Source of the DNA: Symsagittifera roscoffensis
Lineage: Eukaryota > Xenacoelomorpha > Acoela > Convolutidae
Direction: 5' to 3'
Length of the DNA: 64,000 nt
Assembly: GCF_963678635.1 (NCBI RefSeq)
Contig: NC_087064.1
Span: forward strand, 7,105,671 to 7,169,670
Shown here: positions 29,198 to 38,969 of the stretch, piece by piece
Layout: each line of letters opens with the position of its first letter
Numbering within the stretch: position 1 is the first letter of the stretch
Made by a program: the position numbers and the translations under genes
Notes under the pieces: model-generated
The model's input: only the letters and a program-made list of their open reading frames with translations
Databases searched by the model: none
What the model was told of the DNA's origin: nothing

Positions 29198-31401
29198 AAT
29201 TATTAATTTTTCTCCAACTCCTTTTTCTAGTAATCTCAAATCAAAACATAAACCCTTCCCCTCGTACAGGACCACAAGATTTATTAGTAACACATTACGA
29301 TTGTGAAGAAAATGAACAAAAAACACTACATAAATATGCAATAAATCAAGTATCACAATGTGAAACAGATCCACAAGCTATAGAAACCACAGATGTAATA
29401 GCAACACTCTATTCAAAAGCCCGAGCAACAACAGTTACAGGTTATAAATTCACAGCAACATTTTCCGAAAAAAAAGTACATTGTTCACAAGTCTCGAACG
29501 GAAACAAAAACCGACTTGACCATGAATCATTCTATCAAAGTAATATAGAACGTCTTTTACATCTCAATCCCGACGATTGTAAAAATGAATTACTTAGACT
29601 AAACATCACACGAAATAAAAACTCCCAAAGAAAGTTAGTTAATTTTCAAGTTTTTCCAGACTCTGTACATCAATCACAACTTGAAAGACACCAAGGACAT
29701 ATAAAACTAGACGAAAAATACCCGTATAACGGCGCACACGGACGATTAACCTATGACCTACACGATAAACATTGGATACCACACATTGGTATAAATGACC
29801 CATCAAACTGCAAAGCAGACACAAAAAATAAAGGATACCAAGAAATAATGTTTTTTGATTGGAAAATACAACTCGAAAAAATACAACTAACACGAGATTT
29901 ATCAGATAATACAATGATCTATCAAGGAATCCGATTACCTTGTAAAAATGATCAAGGTTATTGCGACCCTACAACGAGAACACAAGCAACAATTGTTTGG
30001 TTCCCCGAAGATACATGTACAACATTTCAAGTAGCAAAAATACACGCTCGTATGATAAAATTTCACGAAAAATATTTTATACAATCAATTCCATATGAAC
30101 AAGTCCATCCATCACGAAAACTAAGTTCTAATTTTAGAAACATAGACAATATAGAAAATAAATTGACACGTTTTCAAATATATCAAGAAACAGAACTTGC
30201 ATGTAAATACAGGAATCCACTTCACAGAACACAATACTCTGAAATATTAGTTGAATACGAAAAAGGATTCGACATGACCACTGGAAAAGTAAAAATCGAC
30301 CCATATGCCACAGGTCATCCTCTAAACGAAGGAACATCCTATATACCAGTTAATTTTGAAAAAAGCAACGGACAACCTGGTGGACATCTAAAACCCCATG
30401 ACACCAGAAGCACACGCTTACAAGAATTATCACTAATGAATACTACATATTTCGGTAATATCCACTATGATATTCATTTAGATATGAAACTAGATTATAC
30501 AATTAGCCGAATTTTTCAAGAAATGTCACTCTCCGAATTAGAAACACTACACCAACTATGCGAATTAGAACGAACACAAATATTACAATCACTTGCACTA
30601 GCAGTATTAAAAATACCCTATGCAGGATATTTATTATCTGGAAATAGATCAAATTTTTTAGACTATGAAGGAAACATCTTATGGTTTTATACTTGTACTA
30701 AAAAAATATCACCACTATACGTTTTTGAAGATAAACGATGTTATAAAAGAATCCCTATCTTTTATAAGAATAAAGTACATTTCGTGGATACACTTTCACG
30801 AAGAACCTATTTCTGGGATACCGCAGTCCCATGTGGATCAGAAAACAGCCACAATGTAGTACAACTAAACCCTGATGAAAATAAATATTATCTTCTCACT
30901 CCATATCCCACATTAATGCAATCACTCAAAAAATTTTCACCAGAAAGCATTCGCGCTATTGCTCGAAACCCAAATATAGACTTACAATCAATAGGAATCT
31001 ATTCAAAATCAGATATTCAACATCACATTAGAACACAACAATTCCAAGAATTATTAACACAAATGGACACTATACAAAGACAATCAATAGACCAAAATTT
31101 ACGCAAACTTGCAGAAACCGCAGGATTTGCCGATATCTACACGCAAGACTATAGCGGATATTTTAAAGACATTAAAGATTATATATATCTAAACGGTGAA
31201 AAATACCGTCCCCAAGATATATCACCAATTAACATTTTTAGCTTTGTTACACTCAAAAATGAGATCCTCGATTTTCTAGGATGGCCCTACTACATCTTAG
31301 AAAAATTGACTATTTTATACGCAATGTTTAACTTTATTGGATTTCTTTTCTCACTTTTAAAAGGAATCTACAACACATGTGCTATATACACACACAAGTA
31401 A
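29185..31401 (+). CDS. env: Env-like membrane glycoprotein (738 aa)
   Basis: The protein starts with a signal-peptide-like hydrophobic stretch (residues 1-18), has a long Cys-containing ectodomain with N-glycosylation motifs (LNITRN, NTTYF, GNRSN), and ends with a membrane segment at about 708-728 followed by a short tail. This is type I envelope topology. Around residues 500-590 the pattern CYKRIPIFYKN, then FVD...SRR, VPCG and KYYLLTPYP resembles the region I associate with glycoproteins of chuvirus-like negative-strand RNA viruses, which some arthropod LTR elements have captured. I hold that as a hypothesis. I do not see a clear furin site plus fusion peptide as in baculovirus F or errantivirus Env. 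It would let the element bud or infect other cells. The ATG overlaps the preceding frame by 13 nt; the end overlaps the next ORF by 25 nt. Confidence 0.7.
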   Translation: MYILKLLIFLQLLFLVISNQNINPSPRTGPQDLLVTHYDCEENEQKTLHKYAINQVSQCETDPQAIETTDVIATLYSKARATTVTGYKFTATFSEKKVHCSQVSNGNKNRLDHESFYQSNIERLLHLNPDDCKNELLRLNITRNKNSQRKLVNFQVFPDSVHQSQLERHQGHIKLDEKYPYNGAHGRLTYDLHDKHWIPHIGINDPSNCKADTKNKGYQEIMFFDWKIQLEKIQLTRDLSDNTMIYQGIRLPCKNDQGYCDPTTRTQATIVWFPEDTCTTFQVAKIHARMIKFHEKYFIQSIPYEQVHPSRKLSSNFRNIDNIENKLTRFQIYQETELACKYRNPLHRTQYSEILVEYEKGFDMTTGKVKIDPYATGHPLNEGTSYIPVNFEKSNGQPGGHLKPHDTRSTRLQELSLMNTTYFGNIHYDIHLDMKLDYTISRIFQEMSLSELETLHQLCELERTQILQSLALAVLKIPYAGYLLSGNRSNFLDYEGNILWFYTCTKKISPLYVFEDKRCYKRIPIFYKNKVHFVDTLSRRTYFWDTAVPCGSENSHNVVQLNPDENKYYLLTPYPTLMQSLKKFSPESIRAIARNPNIDLQSIGIYSKSDIQHHIRTQQFQELLTQMDTIQRQSIDQNLRKLAETAGFADIYTQDYSGYFKDIKDYIYLNGEKYRPQDISPINIFSFVTLKNEILDFLGWPYYILEKLTILYAMFNFIGFLFSLLKGIYNTCAIYTHK

Positions 31402-31805
31402 ACAGACAAGCAAGCGTAGCACGCATACTCTTTGCAGGATTTTTTGGAATCTTTTCTACATCTATAAACAAAATTCTTTTAGACGCACAAATAAAAGAAT
31501 ATAACACAAAAATAGCAACACGACAAAATACATACGACGAAGAACATAACAATGTAGACATAACGCCAACGGCACCACAATTACCAGCCCTACCAAATAA
31601 CCATCCACTATCCCTAGTCCCACGAAATTTTCGAAATTTAGCCATCACACATAATCCAAATTTTCGACTCACCACATCACAAAGTCCCATCCAACATATA
31701 ATGACACACCAGTCACAAGATGATAATACTTATGAACAAATTATTGAACAACCCCATACCACCGCTTTTCAGTCTCAAAATAATCATTTTTTTAGCCCAC
31801 GATGA
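31377..31805 (+). CDS. post-env ORF, 142 aa, unknown
   Basis: Its ATG lies 25 nt before the end of env and its TGA stop overlaps the next ATG as ATGA (31802-31805). The N-terminal part contains a weakly hydrophobic segment (ARILFAGFFGIFSTSINKIL, about residues 15-34) and the rest is Pro/Asn/Gln/Thr-rich and polar. It might be a membrane-associated accessory protein. No family recognised. No second copy lies in the window, because copy 2 is cut before this point, so conservation cannot be judged. Confidence 0.55.
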   Translation: MCYIHTQVNRQASVARILFAGFFGIFSTSINKILLDAQIKEYNTKIATRQNTYDEEHNNVDITPTAPQLPALPNNHPLSLVPRNFRNLAITHNPNFRLTTSQSPIQHIMTHQSQDDNTYEQIIEQPHTTAFQSQNNHFFSPR

Positions 31806-33607
31806 GCCGCCAACTTGGATCACTACACCGATCAAATTCCCACCCAACCAATCTTACCTCTCCAATCCCAATAATACCACTTTTTGCTTTTCCGCCACCC
31901 GATTTTCCATCTAGTAATGTAACATCAGGCATGAATTCCGACACTAATTCACACATCTCAGTTTTATATTCCATCTCACAACTCAATAACCCGAATATCG
32001 AAACCCCCGATGAATTTGCCGACTCAGAACCATCCCCATCCAATAATTTTCATAACTCTTCTAAATTTTCTCAACCCCCTTTTCAACCCATATTATCCAA
32101 TAACCCTGACCCAATCACTTCCACACCCTCTTATGCTTCCCAAGTTACCCCAACCTACTCCTCATACCATTCTGACCAATCATCTCATTCTCCAGACACC
32201 CCCCGAATCTCCCCAGAGCTAGATAATTTTATTACCCTCCAACAACAACCCTACCACCTTAATACCCCAACCATAAACCAAATCTCCTCCACAATAAATT
32301 CATCCAACCCCCCTACCCCTACACCCTCTTCAAATTATACTGAATCATTAGCACCATCATCCACATCAACTGAATCTTCACTCAACACTAATAGAGCTTA
32401 CCGCACTTTCAAAAGAAAGTTCCCCAACCATCCTTTCCCAGCAAAACCAGGAACAGCCCGTGAATACATCAACCACCCCAAGCATACTAACACAAAAGAA
32501 TTTTTAGCCATCACCTTACCCTCATTCCCACAATACACCTTAAACACCCCCCACGACACTAACGAAACACGCAACTTTGTAGATGAATACGTTTTAATGC
32601 CCACTCTCTCTTGGACCTCATATTATCATTTTACTAACCCTCTTTGCTTACCTTTATCTAACACTCACATCGATATAGAGCGAAATACGGACATGCTATA
32701 TCGACTCACTACACCACTAACCGCTAGACAATTTACTTACGTTGGATATAAAAAATCACTAAAAACACACACTGCACCTAGAGCTAACGAATATACACTC
32801 GAATACTATGATCACAACATCATCAGAGCTAACCAAGATCAATTCTTAGACGACGATCGCTTCGCTAATCCACAAATTACCGAGAAATTTTTCATCAAGA
32901 CACCATATATATTTACACTAAACATCTTCGACCGAAAGTTTGATCACATTATTTCAGAAGCACTAACAGACACACAAGCATACGAAAGTTTTAAAGAACG
33001 CTTCCAAATATTTTCACTAACCTTTCATTTCCTTGCACCACACGAAAGAGATTTACACTGCTCACACGATATTATGTTGCGCACTAAACAAACCCACACA
33101 TATAGTTATTATCGCTTCATCCAAAATCACTTTGACCTACACACACCCTCTAGACAACCACACCATCGTTTTCAATTCATTAATTCCAAATACACTTCAC
33201 CATTTTTCCTAAATTTCACATATTGTATTAAAGACACTAACCTCCATGGTATTCTTCGTAATTATGACCCCATAACCCAAATGTACATCTTCTGTCCCAT
33301 CACCAAGACCTTCAACGCCGAAGAATCCCGACCCTTCCTTATCCCGCACGAGTTTGTACAACCTATAGAAATCCCAATTTTAGAATTCATCCACAACACT
33401 AAATTCAATCACAAATTATATAATCTAATCCAAAACACACCTTATGAGTTTGCAGTTGGCACTGAAGAACTAACCACTATTAAGGCACTTCAATTGCTTT
33501 GGCCACTGCTTCAGACTAAAAATATCATCCGCATCTTAGCTAAACTACTAACAACTTCAGAACTAATTCACGACATCTTCCCCCACGGTTTTTCCCCCGA
33601 CGACTAA
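31802..33607 (+). CDS. last ORF of the element, 601 aa, unknown
   Basis: A long ATG frame coupled to the previous ORF through ATGA. The first 200 residues are low complexity, rich in Pro, Ser, Asn and Thr. From about residue 200 (YRTFKRKFPNHPFPAKPG) the composition becomes that of a folded protein, with blocks such as LPSFPQYTLNTPH, EYVLMPTLSWTSYYHF and RFQIFSLTFHFLAPHERDLH, and a hydrophobic C-terminus (ALQLLWPLLQ). There is no signal peptide or clear membrane segment. I do not recognise a domain. The DNA is visibly richer in C than gag-pol, which may mean a separate origin. A consensus splice donor sits 4 nt after the stop. Confidence 0.65.
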   Translation: MSRQLGSLHRSNSHPTNLTSPIPIIPLFAFPPPDFPSSNVTSGMNSDTNSHISVLYSISQLNNPNIETPDEFADSEPSPSNNFHNSSKFSQPPFQPILSNNPDPITSTPSYASQVTPTYSSYHSDQSSHSPDTPRISPELDNFITLQQQPYHLNTPTINQISSTINSSNPPTPTPSSNYTESLAPSSTSTESSLNTNRAYRTFKRKFPNHPFPAKPGTAREYINHPKHTNTKEFLAITLPSFPQYTLNTPHDTNETRNFVDEYVLMPTLSWTSYYHFTNPLCLPLSNTHIDIERNTDMLYRLTTPLTARQFTYVGYKKSLKTHTAPRANEYTLEYYDHNIIRANQDQFLDDDRFANPQITEKFFIKTPYIFTLNIFDRKFDHIISEALTDTQAYESFKERFQIFSLTFHFLAPHERDLHCSHDIMLRTKQTHTYSYYRFIQNHFDLHTPSRQPHHRFQFINSKYTSPFFLNFTYCIKDTNLHGILRNYDPITQMYIFCPITKTFNAEESRPFLIPHEFVQPIEIPILEFIHNTKFNHKLYNLIQNTPYEFAVGTEELTTIKALQLLWPLLQTKNIIRILAKLLTTSELIHDIFPHGFSPDD

Positions 33608-33610
33608 CAG

Positions 33611-33689
33611 GTAAGTATGAATTAAATGAATATAACTAACTAATTGAAATATTAAAAAACTCACCATACTTTATCCATGTTTTCCTTAG
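33611..33689 (+). other. candidate 79-nt intron directly after the last ORF
   Basis: CAG at 33608-33610 is followed by GTAAGTATG, a near-perfect 5' splice site. Downstream are branch-like TAACTAAC sequences and a pyrimidine-rich TTTTCCTTAG ending at 33689, with a second possible acceptor ending at 33697. Length and signals fit a small animal intron. It lies in the 3' untranslated part of the element RNA. Splicing is predicted, not shown. Confidence 0.5.
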
Positions 33690-35221
33690 ATTTTTAGCCT
33701 TCATCCGACGATCACCTACAAAAACCACAAAAAACAAATAAAGATCGCAAATTTCATCAAACAGACTTCAACAATTCTATTAATCTCTTACACTTATAAA
33801 TTTATAAATTTAATACCAATGCAGTAAATTCATTTCTAAAATTTTCCCCACAAGCAGTAAATCTAATTATAATGAAAATTTGTAACTTAAAATTCCCCCA
33901 TAACTAGCAGTAAATTTCCAAATTCTATGCAGTAAATTAATAAAATGCAATTGCAGTACTAACCTTTTGATATTTTCATTCATTCGCACAGAAATTCTAT
34001 CCACACTCGCACAGCTCGCCCACGAAGAATTGATTAAAATAATGAATTTCAGTTTCAAGTTTTCACACTCAACAACTCTAACATATAATAACATGTTTCA
34101 AACTTTCCTTTAACCCGGTTGGAAAGGAATCATATATTAAACAAAACTAACCAACGCAGCTTACTAAATACCACAAATCATAGAATAACAGCATGACTAA
34201 GAAAAGGAAACCAACGGTACCCAAACCGGATTAACCCAGTTTAAAACTGGATAATTTATTCTTTTGAAGACTATTATAAAGTCTAAGAAAGAAATAATAA
34301 AACACAAAAAAGTCGAAAGACAAACCCATACCACGAACAATTTACTTTTTGGAAAAAGGACATAACCAACAAGACATAAGAAAAACCACAACAAACCCAA
34401 CATAAAACGTTATCACATAACAGGACCCCTCACAAAAACCGCATGAAATCATACTCCCATTCCTGGCCTAACCCACCAGGAAGGACGTCCTGAGCATGCT
34501 CTATAGCCGGCCTAACCCACCGCGCTACATCCACGCTTTGTGACCACACCACTATTTTTAATAAGAGCTACTCAAGTGTGAGTAACTCTTCAAAATAACC
34601 GAACTAAAACAAAAAGCTTTTGTGAAAACAACTAACTAAAATCATAATTAAAAAATATTAAACTAATAAATGTTTTATAAAATGTAAATTACATTATGCA
34701 ATACATAGATCAGAATACAACACCAAGGACGAACATCTAAAGACAAAACGACCCCACTACACTCGAGAGAGAATGACCAACCACAATCGATATGCCACTC
34801 ACAATCACAACTCAAAGGATTTAGAGTACGACTTGACTTCGCAGAAAAGGACTTCATTGAACTAGACCAATGACCACCTCGATGTTCAAGTATACGTACA
34901 GATCCGAGTAACCAGGCATCCCCTCCACGCACAATCTCCACGCCATTCCCAAACTAGACCAGACACAAAAGAAGTTCTCCACGCAGAACAGAAAAACCTG
35001 ACATAGCTAACCATTCTGAAATCAGATTTGAGTTTGTTGCGAAGACTTAGTCGTTGTCACTAGAAGACACAACGTCTTATGTCTCTAACTCCAGCTTCCT
35101 GGAACTTCTTTAACAAAAAGGAAACAGAAGAAATAAGATGTTCGCCAAACACCAACTTCCATCATCCATCCTTCGAATTGCAGAAGAACTATTCTAAAAA
35201 ACTCTGTAAAACCCGGATGGG
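33690..35221 (+). other. long 3' untranslated region of Gypsy copy 1
   Basis: About 1.5 kb without a convincing frame. GCAGTAAA-type motifs recur near 33823-33955, and GGCCTAACCCACC occurs twice near 34463 and 34510. A classical purine-rich tract is not present immediately before the 3' LTR; the nearest A/G-rich run is at about 35110-35140, so the plus-strand primer is unclear. Confidence 0.5.
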
Positions 35222-35631
35222 TGGAACCTGATCTAAACTACATTTTATGATTGGATAATTTAGATATTTTACCAATGTAAAGTATTTAATATTAACCAAT
35301 CATGATCCATCTAACTAACAACCCACTTATTTGTAAGTGCTGAAGTTACTTGTAATTTCAGCACCAGAGAGATTTGAATTTAACTTAGAAATTAGTTGGA
35401 CTCTCCCGAGCACCTCAGCAGCCGCAATAAACCAGTATACCCTAGATCTATTGAGCCTAGCAGAGACTAGTTAAACAACCTGAGACTAGATAGTATAAGA
35501 GTAAGATTAGGATCGGTATTAGACTAAGAAGTTGCACGAATCTATCCGGCCGAAAATAAGATAGCGTGACGAGCAGACGCTGTACCCTATCCGAAATTAC
35601 TCTATGAGTTAACCAACTCGGTCTTAACTCA
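35222..35631 (+). repeat. 3' LTR of Gypsy copy 1
   Basis: The 410-bp partner of the 5' LTR with one seen mismatch. It contains the same AATAAA signal at 35426-35431 and is followed by the target duplication GTTA (35632-35635). Confidence 0.95.
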
Positions 35632-36247
35632 GTTATACTGCAGAATAAAAGTGTTTAAAGAAAGTTCATGCTCATCTTTGAACGTAAGAAAAATTGTAAC
35701 AATTTCCCGGGCTTTCATCCATACAGGCAAAATGCCTATCATACAATTTATCAAATGAAGTCAATGAAAAAAAACTTTTTGACAAACAAACTTTAAAGAA
35801 GAAAATTATATTATAAGCATTTTTTTCATTGAAAGTTTCTTTTTTCGAAAATTGTCTTAGTTTGGTATAAACTCAGACGAAACGAATTAATGGCAGTTTT
35901 GATTAAAAGCGAGAGACTTCGGACAAAAAATGCTTATCACATAAGTTTATACTTGAAAGTTGTATGAAATACTCTTTTCCATCGAAAAAAAAGTAAAATA
36001 GGAGGCAAAAATTTTTCGATCCATTTCTGGTAGCTAACTTGCTTTTGTGCTGGAACATATTTCTTAACAAAAAAGTGCACGCAATACTTGCCTTTTTGTT
36101 TCAATAACGTAGTCCAGGTTGTGTTGTTCACCGAAACAATCCAAAAAAATCACAATCAAGTTTTTTTATAAACACAATTGTTTGCTTTTTATTTTCATAT
36201 GATAAGATAAACAAAAATGTGTATGAAAAACGCAGGCCTCTTTTCTT

Positions 36248-36465
36248 GGCACTTTTCCAGTATCCCACCTCCTTTGTTAAATTACAAAACGAAGATGTTC
36301 AAAAATTGTTCACGCGGCAAATTGCATCTTAGAAATGTTCTAGAAATGTGTTCACCTGCTCACGATGACACTTTTTACTGCAGTGTATAATATGAAAAGT
36401 CATTTCAAGTAGACTTTTATATAGAGACCTTCAGAAAACATCAAAGGGGGAACTGGAAAAGAGCA
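36248..36465. mobile_element. MITE, type C, with perfect 8-bp target duplication
   Basis: A type C element with mutated ends (GGCACTTTTCC and GGAAAAGAGCA). The flanks CTTTTCTT (36240-36247) and CTTTTCTT (36466-36473) are identical, which fixes the ends despite the terminal mutations. Confidence 0.9.
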
Positions 36466-36531
36466 CTTTTCTTAACCATCGAAGTTTCTAAATAAAAAAA
36501 GTTGTAGCCATATCAAAAACTTACGTTTTTG

Positions 36532-36739
36532 GGCTCCGTTTCCTGCCTCCCCCCACCTGCAGATTTTTATAATTCAAATTACTGCTCCCAATGTCCGATT
36601 GTAACGAAAATTGACATACAGACTTATTAGGCCATGATAAACATATTTGTTTGTCAAAATCAAAATCAACCTTGTAAAACCACTCCTTAGATCATAAAAT
36701 TGATGCTTGTGTCAAGTGGGGGAAAAAGGAAAAAGAGCC
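36532..36739. mobile_element. MITE, type B
   Basis: A type B copy with a mutated left end (GGCTCCGTTTCC) and an intact right end (GGAAAAAGAGCC). The flanks CGTTTTTG and GGTTTTTG agree at 7 of 8 bases. Confidence 0.85.
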
Positions 36740-36950
36740 GGTTTTTGGTATATTTTTGTGTGAAAACGTTAACATTAACTTACATGGCTGATATCACCAA
36801 ATACAGTTTATCTGCAGGGCAACTACCAGTTACACTCTGTGTTTCTTCTTACAGAAAATGTTAGGTTAGAGTGTTTCGGATGAAACACAAAATTTCAACA
36901 CAATTTTTTTGAATTTTCGTTAATGAAAAAAAAGCCTGCCAAACAATTTC

Positions 36951-37238
36951 ATCGTATGAACAAAATACTTATCATACAATTTCATAGTACACAAATATGT
37001 TTTTGCTATTTTCATAAAGATTATCTATTAAAAGTATAGCAAAAAGATTGTTATTTATTTCCAAAATAAAGTAGAAAGGCCCATTATATAATCATCGTAT
37101 GAACAAAATACTTATCATACAATTTCATAGTACACAAATATGTTTTTGCTGTTTTCATAAAGTTTTTCTGTTGAAAGTATAACAAAAAGATTTTTATTTA
37201 TTTCCAAAATAAAGTAGAAAAGGCCCATTATATAATTT
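36951..37238. repeat. tandem duplication of about 143 bp
   Basis: The unit beginning ATCGTATGAACAAAATAC at 36951 restarts at 37094 and continues to about 37238 with about ten differences. It ends in a shared AAAGTAGAAA-GGCCCATTATA block. No coding content. Confidence 0.85.
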
Positions 37239-37345
37239 CATAACATGGAAAAAATGGTTTGGTCTAAGAAATAGTATCAAATAGTGTGGTAAGGATTTTT
37301 CATAGCATGAATTGTATGATAGACATTTTTTATCAACCCGGGATG

Positions 37346-38762
37346 TTCAGTTGTACAGGTTTACACGTTTACCGCAATTGAGAACCTCAAAACTAATTTT
37401 TAGTAGACTTTTGTAAAAAAGAAATTTAGAAAAAATCAAAATGGATGAAAACTGGAAAAGAGCCAAAAAACATAGCCAAGAGACAATGCAAAAATGATTG
37501 AATTAGTTTAATACCTTCTTCAACTTTCGCATATTGGAAAAAAATTATATGATATTAGGTTAAAGTTCTCTGAACTGCATATTTTCATGAAATTACTTTA
37601 AATTCATGAAGCTTTCTTGAGTTCATGAACTAATTTCATAAACTTTTTACTCTTTTGGGAAATCTCAAATTATATCTGTATTGGAAGGAACTATGAATCA
37701 CGTGTTTTCGCGCCATTCGCAGATTTGTATTTGGAGAGTGTAATTAGGCTTCCCTTCAGACAACAAATTTAAATAGATATGTTTAGAAACCAATTCGAAC
37801 CGCAAAAAAAAAGAAATTTAAGCACAAAAAACTTTCTGGAGGAAAATGAAAGAAATCAACAAAACTTTCTCACTCTATTTTATGTCAAAGTAAACACTTC
37901 AGTGATTAAGTGCAAAAAATATGTTGTTTTGAACTATTTTGCAATCCAGCTTTTGTTTTGTAGTCAAACGGAGGGCGGGAGAATGGAAATTACATCGATT
38001 TTCAAAAACAGAAAATGTATGTCTTCTTTTTGCAAACAGTTCCATTTTATGGATTCTCAAAAATTGAGAGATACCAAATAAAGAGTTCCATCGCGGGAAA
38101 TTTCAAGATTTAAGCGTCTTCGAAATTTTAAATTCAAGTTGAAAAACTATTTCATACTTGTAATAACTCAATAAATCTTCTTATGGTGAACGACATTTTT
38201 TGTGAACAAAACTTTTCTTGATTTTTAGCATTGCTAGATTACGTATTTGGCTACTGTTTGCTCATCGAGATTTATTTTTTCATCTTCTTGTAAAAGCTAC
38301 AAAAGTTGACTGCATAATATTACATTGATCGGCATGAAAAAAATATCTTGAAGAATTGTCCTTGCAAAGTTACCTCATAGGATGACGTTAACTTAGGTTT
38401 TAATAAATGCATTTCAATTTATTTTGGGATGAATGGAAACATCCTTGTTCAAACGGGGGTTAATAATCCAAAATTTAGGAAATAAAGTTTTTGAAAAAAT
38501 TGAGAAATTCTGCTGCACCATATAATCAGATAATTTAAAATGGTGAATTGATTACGTATCCGTCTATCAAACAAAATTTCGGATGTTCGAGGCCCTTCAT
38601 GATCCTTGGTCGTTGCTTGAGCGTGAGACAACTTGCTCATACAGTACAGAAAAAAAAGCCAAAGAGCTGCATTTCAATTTTAAACAGGAGCACAACAGGG
38701 ATTCCCATGAAGAGCTGAATAGCTCCTACGTTGGTCGTTTCCCCCGTGTATAAATGTTTTTA
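37346..38762. other. gene-free stretch
   Basis: AT-rich DNA without a recognisable gene. An isolated MITE right end (CTGGAAAAGAGCC) is present at about 37451-37463. A 100-codon ATG frame at 37779-38081 has no family resemblance and is probably chance. Confidence 0.55.
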
Positions 38763-38969
38763 GGCTCTTTTCGAGTTGATTGTTTTGGAAATTTAAAAAA
38801 AAACTTATTTAAATTAACTTTTCATGTTATAACCTGCTTTGAAACGTGTCAGCGTGAACAGGTGAACAAATTGTCACAACCTTTCTTACATGCAAAATGC
38901 CGTGTGAGCAATTTTTGAACAGTTCTATTTTGAAATTTTACGAGGGGGCTGGGAAACTGGAAAAGAGCC
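38763..38969. mobile_element. MITE, type C
   Basis: A type C copy with GGCTCTTTTCG at the left and GGAAAAGAGCC at the right. The expected target duplication is disturbed: TGTTTTTA lies on the left, while the similar GGTTTTTA is found four bases beyond the right end after an extra GGCC. Confidence 0.8.

Larger units (their letters stand above)
16712..35631 (+). mobile_element. giant Ty3/Gypsy-class LTR retroelement, copy 1, apparently intact (18,920 bp)
   Basis: Two 410-bp LTRs (16712-17121 and 35222-35631) begin TGG and end TCA. They differ at only one position I can see (G at about 17070 versus C at about 35580), and the insertion is flanked by GTTA at 16708-16711 and 35632-35635. The 5' LTR is followed after 2 bases by a TGG-starting primer binding site. 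The coding order is leader ORF, ORF0, Gag-Pol (protease, RT, RNase H, integrase with GPY/F-like tail), two small hydrophobic ORFs, an ATG-less frame, an Env-like glycoprotein, then two further unrecognised ORFs. RT-RNase H-integrase order and the 4-bp target duplication fit Ty3/Gypsy. At nearly 19 kb with at least six extra frames it is far larger than usual Gypsy elements (about 5-9 kb). The coding strand is strikingly A/C-rich and G-poor. Confidence 0.95.
35705..37345. mobile_element. possible inverted-repeat element hosting two MITEs
   Basis: The block CCCGGG...AATGCCTATCATACAATT at about 35706-35748 reappears as its reverse complement at about 37300-37345 (AATTGTATGATAGACATT...CCCGGG). 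The interval of about 1.6 kb between these ends contains two complete MITEs and a 143-bp tandem duplication but no gene. It may be a non-autonomous DNA transposon. I found no target duplication, so the call is tentative. Confidence 0.4.

Noticed and set aside
35110..35221. A classical polypurine tract next to the 3' LTR of Gypsy copy 1
   Set aside because: The bases immediately before the LTR are not purine-rich enough; the nearest A/G-rich run is 80-110 nt away, so I did not annotate one.
37779..38081. A 100-codon ATG frame on the plus strand
   Set aside because: No family resemblance, AT-driven composition, surrounded by non-coding DNA, and no second copy to show conservation.
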